Assembly: GCA_002428055.1 (NCBI GenBank)
Contig: DIZY01000056.1
Span: forward strand, 708 to 5,992
Source: Helicobacteraceae bacterium UBA6016
GTDB taxonomy: Bacteria > Campylobacterota > Campylobacteria > Campylobacterales > UBA6016
Length of the DNA stretch: 5,285 nucleotides
Reading direction: 5' to 3'
The stretch's first letter is position 1, and each line of letters starts with the position of its first letter. The notes under the pieces were generated by a model that was not told where the DNA came from, made no database searches, and worked only from the letters and a program-made list of their open reading frames with translations. The position numbers and the translations under genes are program-made. Positions 1 to 4,961 of this stretch are shown here, one piece after another.

Positions 1-593
1 GGATTGGTCTCTGCGTCTTTTGGCGCTTCTTGACTGAGTAGGTCGGGGCGAAAACCCAAAAAGGCGACGATACTTGGATGCAAGCCGTTTTGGATGGCCC
101 ACACTTTGAAATCCTCAAATTTTGCGCCCGCGACCAGATGCACCATTCTGTTTGCAAGCGGGGAGGGGAGTCGAAAGACTATTCCTCTATCTGACACTCT
201 ATTTCCCGCACACACTATCCGCCACCCCTCAGGCATCGAGTATTCGCCAATTTTTCGGTCCAACACTAGCTGATATATTGCGGCTTGTACGCTTGGAGGT
301 GCGGAGTTTAGCTCATCGAGAAACAGTATACCGACACCCTCGGTCGGCAAAAATATAGGTGGCATCCATACAGTTCTGCCGTCTTTGATGGAGGGAATCC
401 CTCTAAGGTCTACGGAGTCTAGCTGACTTAGGCGCACATCGCTTATCTGCCACCCTTTTTTTGCCGCTATTTCGTTTACGATATATGATTTGCCGATACC
501 GGGTGCGCCGTGTATAAAGACTGGAATATTTGTTTCAAGTAGCAGGTCAAGCTCTTTTTTGAGTCTTGCCGTGCCTATTTCTGGGGTTATCAT
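1..593 (-). CDS. MoxR-type AAA+ ATPase, N-terminal part (runs off left edge)
   Basis: Translating the minus strand from the ATG at 593 gives 197 uninterrupted codons reaching the window edge. Visible motifs are Walker A GAPGIGKS (residues 29-36), a DLRGIP segment typical of MoxR relatives (62-67), Walker B GILFLDELNSA (88-98), and a sensor-1 like CAGNR (128-132). Then comes RLPSPLANRMVHL (141-153), which resembles the LP-x-x-LANRF-x-H region of MoxR-like ATPases. The segment FKVWAIQNGLHPSIVAFLGFRPDLL (162-186, with a few residues between blocks) matches the lid region of the branch often paired with a VWA/DUF2201 metallopeptidase-like partner. MoxR ATPases are chaperone-like and commonly act with VWA-domain proteins. 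Any partner here would lie left of position 1 and is not seen. The family is secure from the motifs, but the substrate is unknown. Most of the C-terminal lid is missing because of the window edge, not a mutation. Confidence 0.9.
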   Translation of the reverse strand, partial: MITPEIGTARLKKELDLLLETNIPVFIHGAPGIGKSYIVNEIAAKKGWQISDVRLSQLDSVDLRGIPSIKDGRTVWMPPIFLPTEGVGILFLDELNSAPPSVQAAIYQLVLDRKIGEYSMPEGWRIVCAGNRVSDRGIVFRLPSPLANRMVHLVAGAKFEDFKVWAIQNGLHPSIVAFLGFRPDLLSQEAPKDAETN

Positions 594-620
594 TTGTGCA
601 TCCAAAAAAGTTTTTGAATG

Positions 621-626
621 ATTGTA
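621..626 (-). promoter_or_regulatory. Possible -10 box for the MoxR-type ATPase gene
   Basis: Read on the minus strand this is TACAAT, preceded by a T-rich run, and lies about 28 nt before the ATG at 593. This fits the Campylobacterota pattern of a -10 box with T-rich upstream DNA and no clear -35. It is a pattern match only. Confidence 0.3.
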
Positions 627-665
627 GATTAAAAAATAGACTATTTTGGGGTTAGATTTTAGGCA

Positions 666-686
666 AATCGGCTCAATGAGCCGATT
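666..686 (-). terminator. Perfect inverted repeat after ppnP, probable terminator
   Basis: AATCGGCTCA (666-675) is followed by one base and its exact reverse complement TGAGCCGATT (677-686). Folded as RNA this gives a stem of 8 or more base pairs with a small loop. It lies 12 nt beyond the ppnP stop. On the minus strand the bases after the hairpin are TGCCTAAAATC, so there is no proper T tract. It may be a weak intrinsic terminator, an RNA 3'-end stabiliser or a pause site separating ppnP from the ATPase gene. Confidence 0.5.
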
Positions 687-698
687 GTGAGAATACTT

Positions 699-1010
699 TT
701 ACTCTACAAAACTACAGCAGTAGTCCGCAACTTCCGATATTTTTAGCTTAAACTTTGAGTTCGCAGGCACATTATACGCTTGACCTTCGGTGAATGTTTG
801 CCACTCATCACTTCCCGGTAGCTGCACGCTCATCGAGCCGCCCAGCACTTCCATTATCTCCGCCACGCCCGTACCAAATTCGTATTCGCCCGGTAGCATT
901 ACGCCTAGAGTTTTTTTGCTTCCGTCTGGAAATATTATCGTTCTGCTTGTTACTTTGCCGTCGAAATACACGTTTGCTTTTTTGACTGCCGTTACATTTT
1001 CAAAGTTCAT
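699..1010 (-). CDS. ppnP: Pyrimidine/purine nucleoside phosphorylase PpnP (DUF1255/YaiE family)
   Basis: This is a cytosolic enzyme that splits purine and pyrimidine nucleosides with phosphate, giving free base and ribose-1-phosphate for nucleoside salvage. The 103-residue length is close to the family norm (E. coli about 94). The protein is a single small cupin-like beta barrel. Family blocks are KKANVYFDGKVTSRTI (residues 10-25), KKTLGVMLPGEYEFGT (32-47), EIMEVLGGSMSVQLPG (51-66) and YNVPANSKFKLK (79-90), ending near a conserved DYCC (96-99). The ATG at 1010 has an AAGGA ribosome site about 7 nt upstream on the minus strand. The gene begins 50 nt after the end of the serine tRNA, with no hairpin between, so read-through from the tRNA promoter is possible. 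It is followed by an inverted repeat. No functional link to the neighbouring ATPase is evident. Confidence 0.93.
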   Translation of the reverse strand: MNFENVTAVKKANVYFDGKVTSRTIIFPDGSKKTLGVMLPGEYEFGTGVAEIMEVLGGSMSVQLPGSDEWQTFTEGQAYNVPANSKFKLKISEVADYCCSFVE

Positions 1011-1060
1011 GGTTTGTCCTTAGATTTTTATATATTGAGGATTGTTTATTGTTAGTTTGA

Positions 1061-1150
1061 TGGCGGACAGAGGGGGATTCGAACCCCCGAAAGCCTTACG
1101 ACTTTACACGCGTTCCAGGCGTGCTCCTTCAACCACTCGGACACCTGCCC
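1061..1150 (-). tRNA. tRNA-Ser, anticodon GGA
   Basis: The 90-nt RNA folds as a class II tRNA. The acceptor GGGCAGG pairs with TCTGTCC (two G-U pairs), followed by discriminator G and an encoded CCA. The anticodon stem is CACGC/GCGTG with loop CTGGAAC, giving anticodon GGA at 1114-1116, which reads UCC and UCU. There is a long variable arm with AAAG/CTTT pairing, and the T arm GGGGG-TTCGAAT-CCCCC is perfect. The long variable arm together with the anticodon identifies serine. It lies downstream of a structured leader-like stretch and 50 nt upstream of ppnP. Confidence 0.97.
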
Positions 1151-1271
1151 AACTATTGATTTACGCTCAAATTTCCGGCAATACCCACAACGGGGCACGC
1201 TGAGCCGCAAATTAGGTCTTCAGCAGACCGCTCGCGCAACTAGTTGCTATTTACGGCTTTCGCCGATGGAG
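1151..1271 (-). ncRNA. Unassigned structured RNA or structured leader of tRNA-Ser
   Basis: This stretch is dense in pairing potential. In minus-strand order it holds CGGC-GAAA-GCCG (1265-1254, a GNRA tetraloop), the palindrome GCAACTAGTTGC (1247-1236) and GGTCT-GCTGA-AGACC (1229-1215). A long arm TTTGC-g-GCTCA (1211-1201) pairs with TGAGC-GTAAA (1169-1160) and encloses TGCCC-CGTTGT-GGGTA (1197-1182). Two positions that would be A-C mismatches on the plus strand (1163/1208 and 1183/1196) become G-U pairs on the minus strand, and the tetraloop is GNRA only on that strand. Transcription toward the tRNA is therefore favoured. A TATAAT box sits just upstream at 1278-1283. I do not recognise a known RNA family. 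It may be a tRNA precursor leader, a separate sRNA or a cis-regulator. Exact ends are inferred. Confidence 0.45.
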
Positions 1272-1277
1272 GTTGCA

Positions 1278-1283
1278 ATTATA
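1278..1283 (-). promoter_or_regulatory. -10 box for the leader RNA / tRNA-Ser transcript
   Basis: The minus strand reads TATAAT, an exact consensus -10. It would place the transcription start near 1271, about 120 nt before the mature 5' end of tRNA-Ser. No good -35 is seen at the usual spacing, which is common in Campylobacterota. Confidence 0.5.
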
Positions 1284-1322
1284 CAAGCTTTATGATTAAA
1301 CGGCTTTAAAGCCTTTTTGGCG

Positions 1323-1328
1323 TAAAAT
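1323..1328 (+). promoter_or_regulatory. -10 box for the SRP RNA gene, inside an inverted repeat
   Basis: TAAAAT is preceded by a T-rich segment (1314-1318) and GG, resembling the extended -10 promoters of Campylobacterota. It lies about 7 nt before the predicted 5' end of the SRP RNA. The box is flanked by the inverted repeat TTGGCG (1317-1322) and CGCCAA (1331-1336). A 12-bp palindrome, GGCTTTAAAGCC, sits just upstream at 1302-1313. Confidence 0.45.
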
Positions 1329-1334
1329 TCCGCC

Positions 1335-1443
1335 AAGCTCTTTTCGGACCTGTGCGACGGGATTACGAGGCATCGGGTCAGGGTAGGAATACAGCAGCCC
1401 ACCTCTTCTTTTCGGGCGCCGCAGCCATCCGGAGAGAGCCCTT
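1335..1443 (+). ncRNA. ffs: Signal recognition particle RNA (small bacterial, 4.5S type)
   Basis: This is the RNA core of the signal recognition particle. With Ffh it targets nascent membrane and secreted proteins to FtsY at the inner membrane. The domain IV signature is clear: GGGTCAGG, then a GTA-GGAA-TAC hairpin with the GGAA tetraloop (1382-1391), then AGCAGCCC. This gives the symmetric internal loop that binds Ffh, closed below by GAGG/CCTC. The ends pair over 12 bp: 1337-1348 with 1428-1439, including two G-U pairs. An inner helix CTGTGCG/CGCCGCAG lies between. At about 105 nt it is the short form lacking an Alu domain. It is divergent from the tRNA-Ser leader and converges on the methyltransferase gene. 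The exact ends are inferred from the terminal helix. Confidence 0.93.
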
Positions 1444-1476
1444 GAAAATACCTACTACAAAACAACAATCAGATTT

Positions 1477-2262
1477 TTATTTTTCCCAGCTTATCATTGC
1501 CCAATATGTCGGTTTTTGCGGTTTTTTGCGGAAGTTTTCGTCTTCAAATAGGTTTTTAAGTCCCGCTATTTCACTTTCGCTCATCTCCCCGATACTCCAA
1601 AATGTACTCTCTCGAAAGCTATCAAAATCATTGAAATTTATCTTTTTATTTTCGCTTTCGATATAGTCGATACGAGGATTTATCCCCATTTTGTAGAGGA
1701 TATTGACGATGTAAATATAGTCCGGTTTTGGGTGTATTCGTCTGCCCATTGCCTCTAGTATCTCCGTATCTACGAAGCTTCCGCCGACTTTATAGCTTAG
1801 ATATACCCGTTTGTTTGCTTTTGTGTCTAGCTTTGCTAGCGCCTGAGCCATATCGGAGACCTCCATCGAACGAGAAGCCACGACTATATCTGCGCTAGGC
1901 AGACTATCCCACTCATCATCCCAAGACGCCTGCAAAGTTTCTATGTTTTCTATCTTTTTGGATGCGGCGTTTGCGGTCAGTAGCCTGAGCATCTCCTCGG
2001 AGTAGTCCATTGCATATACTCTTTCAAGCTTTTTAGCAAAGCGCAAAGCGAGGTTGCCCGGGCCGCATCCTACATCCAGTAGCGTAGTGCACTCTTTTGT
2101 GTCAACCCGTGATAAAAACTCTTCGTTATAGATGCTCTGGTGTATGCGCGAGTCCATGTCTTTGGCTTTTGCATTCCAATCCTCTTTGGTTTTTGGCTTG
2201 AAAGTGGTTATATTTTTTTGCTCTTTATAGAGTGTATTAAAGTCAATATCTAAGATGTTCAT
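1477..2262 (-). CDS. Class I SAM-dependent methyltransferase, substrate unknown
   Basis: This is a 261-residue cytosolic protein with a Rossmann-type methyltransferase core. Motif I is LLDVGCGPGN (residues 61-70), the acidic residue ending strand 2 is in YAMDYSEEML (83-92, D86), and SADIVVASRSME (123-134) fits the strand-4 region. KRVYLSYKVGG (151-161) is likely strand 5. The C-terminal half (about 178-261), with PDYIYIVNILYKMGI (180-194), is probably the substrate-recognition part. There is no signal peptide. The ATG at 2262 has an AAGG ribosome site 8 nt upstream. The gene converges with the SRP RNA and is divergent from the TonB-receptor operon, sharing a 149-nt promoter region. My impression that this subfamily often sits near iron, siderophore or corrinoid uptake genes is inference from memory. 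The methylated substrate (small molecule, protein or RNA) cannot be read from the sequence. Confidence 0.85.
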   Translation of the reverse strand: MNILDIDFNTLYKEQKNITTFKPKTKEDWNAKAKDMDSRIHQSIYNEEFLSRVDTKECTTLLDVGCGPGNLALRFAKKLERVYAMDYSEEMLRLLTANAASKKIENIETLQASWDDEWDSLPSADIVVASRSMEVSDMAQALAKLDTKANKRVYLSYKVGGSFVDTEILEAMGRRIHPKPDYIYIVNILYKMGINPRIDYIESENKKINFNDFDSFRESTFWSIGEMSESEIAGLKNLFEDENFRKKPQKPTYWAMISWEK

Positions 2263-2290
2263 AAAAAATGCCTTGAGTTGTTTATCAAAA

Positions 2291-2296
2291 ATTATA
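2291..2296 (-). promoter_or_regulatory. -10 box for the methyltransferase gene
   Basis: The minus strand reads TATAAT, about 28 nt upstream of the ATG at 2262, followed by a T-rich leader and an AAGG ribosome site (2271-2274 on the plus strand reads CCTT). No clear -35 is seen. Confidence 0.5.
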
Positions 2297-2369
2297 CTTT
2301 GAAGTGTTGAAAAACGGTTAAAGCGCCATATTTGAGCATAAAAAGAGCGTTAAAAGTAAATTTTTGTAG

Positions 2370-2375
2370 TATTAT
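2370..2375 (+). promoter_or_regulatory. -10 box for the TonB-receptor operon
   Basis: TATTAT is preceded by TTTTTGTAG, the usual T-rich extended form for Campylobacterota sigma-70 promoters. It would give a leader of about 30 nt ahead of the strong ribosome site AAGGGGG (2402-2408) and the ATG at 2412. I see no convincing Fur box in the 149-nt divergent region. Confidence 0.4.
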
Positions 2376-2411
2376 AAAAAACATATATAAATACCCAATT
2401 TAAGGGGGCAA

Positions 2412-4433
2412 ATGACTAAGGCAATACGCTCCGTCTTCGCAGTTTCCGTGTGTTGTTCAATAGCTTGTATGGGCGTTGATGAATTAGCCGTGAACGAGCT
2501 TGCGAACGACATTAATAATTTTACGAAAACAGCGACCGAAACCAAACAAAATATAGACTACCTCCCGTTTATTATGTCCGTATGGGATGGCAAGCAGCTC
2601 TCAAAGCTCGGTGTTCGCACTCTTAAAGATGCTTTGATGCTTTTTCCCGGTGTAGATGTCTCCGTGGATAATGTGCGAAACAGCTCCCCGATATTTAGAG
2701 GTTCAAACCCTTTTGCATACGGGCAAAGTAGGCTTTTGATTGATGGTATTGCGGTAAACGATAGGACATTTGACGGATACAGTATCTATCTTGATATGCC
2801 AATAGAGATGATAAGGCGTATAGAGGTAGTGCGCGGTCCAGGTAGCTTTGCAGAGGGCGCAAACGGATATGCCGGTACTATTAGCGTAGTCACATACGCC
2901 GAAAAAGGCTCCAAAGAGGGCGGTAGAGTCTTTGTGGTGGGTGGTTCGTATCAAGGATATAGCGGCGGAGCTATTTTCAATAAAACATTGGGAGATTGGC
3001 GTTTTCATATAGATGCATACCATTATAAAGATAGCGCCAAAACAGCTATAAGTGGAAAAGATGCCCTCATATATAGCCCTGTTAATAGTGCCCTTGCGCA
3101 CTCTGGCGATGCACAGACATGGCTTGATACATCTGCCGTTGGAGTTAGTATCGCAAATAACGAGTTTAGCCTTAGTGGGCGGTTTACGGCGTATGAACTT
3201 GGAAGCGCCTTCGGAAATTTTTATGTTTTACCGGATGAAAACGGAAAGCAGAAGATGCCATCTTGGTATCTAGAAGGGAAATATCACAAAGAGCTTTTTG
3301 AAAACACAACCCTAGATGCAAAAGTCGGCTATATGGAAGACGGCTGGGAGAGCTATGCGCGCACATATCCGGCCGGCATGAAGATAGGCTCTATGTCGTT
3401 TGCTGACGGATACTGGGCGGATCTTGCCGTAAAAAATAGAGTAGCTTACGGCGGCGTATCCGTAAAATACGATGGCTTTGACGAGCATACAATAAAAGTC
3501 GGTATGTATCAGGGGTTTGAAAAAAATATAGATTTGCGCTCGGTGACTACAAATCGTACTACGGGTAGCGGATGGGTGGACTATTCTACTTCGGCACCTT
3601 TTTTCGACGGCGATGCCGCTAAGCGCAAAACAACCAAAATGTATATTAGTGATTCATGGGAGATATCCGATGAGTTGGCGCTCTCTTTTGAGCTTGGAAG
3701 CGACAAGGGGAGTGATTTTGAGCGCCAAAATAATTATAGAGTAGCGGCTGTATGGCAAGCAAGTGATAACGATATAATCAAGCTAATGACAAGCACCTCA
3801 TATAGGGCTCCGGCATGGCAAGAGCTGTACGGTATGAACAATCCGGCAAGGGTTGGGAATAGGGCGTTAAAGCCTGAGAGGGTAACGGCTTATGAGGCTC
3901 AGTATATAAGGAAACTAGACGGCGACGACTCTTTTGGAGTAAATCTATTTCATCTTCAAAACGAAGACCAAATAAACAAATTAAACGCACAAAATCAATA
4001 TAGAAATGCTGGAGACTCAACAATATACGGTAGCGAGCTGGAGTATAAAAAAAGATTCAATTCGGGTTCTTTATATATTGGGTATTCGTATATAAACGGT
4101 AAAACATCCGACCAAAACTCCCTTTCTGCCGCAGCTATGCATCTATTGAAGGGAGCCGCATCAATCGAGCTTGGGGGCGGGTTTTCATTGGGGGGCACAC
4201 TTATATATGTTGGAGATAAAAATAGAGTAACGGGCGATAGCAGAAGTGACACCGGTGCATATATTAGCGGCGATGCGGCTTTAAATTATGATGCGAAAGC
4301 TTGGGGCGCACAGCTTGGGGTGCGAAATGCCGCCGATGCGGCTATTACTTATCCAAGCGAGAGAAATACATACGCCGGTGATTATCCGACAAATAAACAG
4401 TTTGTTTTTATAAAACTGTTTAGTAGGTTTTAA
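2412..4433 (+). CDS. TonB-dependent outer-membrane receptor
   Basis: This 673-residue protein has a signal peptide (about residues 1-21), a plug domain (about 40-162) and a C-terminal 22-strand-type barrel ending in aromatic phenylalanine (KLFSRF). Plug hallmarks are TLKDALMLFPGVDV (70-83), FRGSNP (95-100), RLLIDGIAVND (107-117), IEVVRGPGS (137-145) and GTISVVT (155-161). The barrel carries the usual SYRAPAWQELYG and LKPERVTAYEAQY segments before the last strands. Such receptors import scarce ligands (iron chelates, heme, cobalamin and others) using TonB-ExbBD energy. The ligand cannot be told here. Only about 20 residues separate the signal peptide from the plug, so there is no N-terminal STN signalling domain and no obvious TonB box. 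The start has an AAGGGGG ribosome site. The stop abuts the start of the YfiR-like gene, indicating an operon with it and the downstream sensor. Confidence 0.93.
   Translation: MTKAIRSVFAVSVCCSIACMGVDELAVNELANDINNFTKTATETKQNIDYLPFIMSVWDGKQLSKLGVRTLKDALMLFPGVDVSVDNVRNSSPIFRGSNPFAYGQSRLLIDGIAVNDRTFDGYSIYLDMPIEMIRRIEVVRGPGSFAEGANGYAGTISVVTYAEKGSKEGGRVFVVGGSYQGYSGGAIFNKTLGDWRFHIDAYHYKDSAKTAISGKDALIYSPVNSALAHSGDAQTWLDTSAVGVSIANNEFSLSGRFTAYELGSAFGNFYVLPDENGKQKMPSWYLEGKYHKELFENTTLDAKVGYMEDGWESYARTYPAGMKIGSMSFADGYWADLAVKNRVAYGGVSVKYDGFDEHTIKVGMYQGFEKNIDLRSVTTNRTTGSGWVDYSTSAPFFDGDAAKRKTTKMYISDSWEISDELALSFELGSDKGSDFERQNNYRVAAVWQASDNDIIKLMTSTSYRAPAWQELYGMNNPARVGNRALKPERVTAYEAQYIRKLDGDDSFGVNLFHLQNEDQINKLNAQNQYRNAGDSTIYGSELEYKKRFNSGSLYIGYSYINGKTSDQNSLSAAAMHLLKGAASIELGGGFSLGGTLIYVGDKNRVTGDSRSDTGAYISGDAALNYDAKAWGAQLGVRNAADAAITYPSERNTYAGDYPTNKQFVFIKLFSRF
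4422..4427 (+). promoter_or_regulatory. Ribosome binding site inside the receptor gene for the GTG start
   Basis: AGTAGG lies 6 nt before the GTG at 4434, within the last codons of the receptor gene. It supports the GTG start. No in-frame ATG occurs before residue 70, and only the GTG start includes the signal peptide. Confidence 0.45.
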
Positions 4434-4961
4434 GTGTTTAGTAAAATTTTATTCACGATTCTTTTCGCTTTATCTGCCTTTGGATACGATGAGCTTCTTA
4501 TCGATGCTCAAAGCTCTGTAGTGCCGAAAATTGCGTTACTAGATAAAGATATACAAAAAAAACTGGTCGGCGGCAAACTTCAAATCGTAATTGCATGCGA
4601 TGCGGAAGATATTGGACAGGCAAAAGAGATAGTCGCCAAAATGAACGCAAATAATGCAGGAAGAGTCGGCTCTTATGCGTTAACGGCGGTTGCGGTTGAA
4701 TTTTCCCAGCTCTCAAAAAACGAGGCAAGTCTAATTTATATGTTACGCTCAAGTGACGCAAATATTAAAAAAGCGGTAAATGCGGCAAAACATAAAGGTG
4801 TAGTTAGTTTTGTATATGACAGGGCAGACCTTACAAATGGAGCGATGCTCTCTATGAATATCGAAAGAAGCGCCGTAATAACGCTTAAAAGAAGCGCAAT
4901 GAGAGACTCCGGCGTCCAGTTTGTAGATTCGTTTTATAAGATAGTGAGGATTATAGAGTAG
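4434..4961 (+). CDS. YfiR-like (DUF4154-type) periplasmic protein
   Basis: This 175-residue protein has a clear export signal, ILFTILFALSAFG (residues 5-17), with likely cleavage before YDELL. The mature part has an alpha/beta pattern: KLQIVIACD (48-56), ALTAVAVEF (82-90), ASLIYMLRS (98-106), GVVSFVYDR (122-130) and AVITLKRSAMRDSGVQF (147-163). This order, ending in a segment like the closing helix of YfiR, matches the YfiR/DUF4154 family. In Pseudomonas aeruginosa YfiR is a periplasmic repressor of the diguanylate cyclase YfiN. Here the gene starts with GTG directly after the receptor TAA and ends directly before the sensor ATG, so translation is probably coupled. By analogy it should bind the periplasmic domain of the sensor and relay the state of the receptor. 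The mature protein has one cysteine (C55), so the intramolecular disulfides of P. aeruginosa YfiR cannot form. Family assignment is from pattern, not from a search. Confidence 0.75.
   Translation: MFSKILFTILFALSAFGYDELLIDAQSSVVPKIALLDKDIQKKLVGGKLQIVIACDAEDIGQAKEIVAKMNANNAGRVGSYALTAVAVEFSQLSKNEASLIYMLRSSDANIKKAVNAAKHKGVVSFVYDRADLTNGAMLSMNIERSAVITLKRSAMRDSGVQFVDSFYKIVRIIE

Noticed and set aside
122..358. Plus-strand open frame of 78 codons
   Set aside because: It lies antisense to the MoxR-type ATPase, whose Walker motifs are unmistakable; its composition is not protein-like.
790..1023. Two plus-strand open frames over ppnP
   Set aside because: Shadows of ppnP, which has full family similarity on the other strand.
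1152..1238. Short minus-strand frame with TTG start, about 28 codons, ending near 1152 (contains CGSACPVVGIAGN)
   Set aside because: It looks faintly protein-like, but it has a stop just before the TTG and no ribosome site, and the same bases show paired RNA structure with strand-specific wobble pairs.
1151..1271. 6S RNA, tmRNA, RNase P RNA or a known riboswitch
   Set aside because: None of the defining conserved segments of these RNAs is visible, and the length is short for 6S, tmRNA or RNase P RNA.
1247..1666. Open frames on both strands over 1247-1468 and 1352-1666
   Set aside because: Both cross the SRP RNA, and the plus-strand one also runs into the methyltransferase; no ribosome site or family features.
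2263..2411. Fur box upstream of the TonB receptor
   Set aside because: The region is AT-rich, but no stretch matches the dyad GATAAT/ATTATC pattern convincingly, so iron control is not claimed.
2703..4252. Several minus-strand and one plus-strand open frame within the receptor gene
   Set aside because: They overlap the well-supported TonB receptor in other frames and have no recognisable features.
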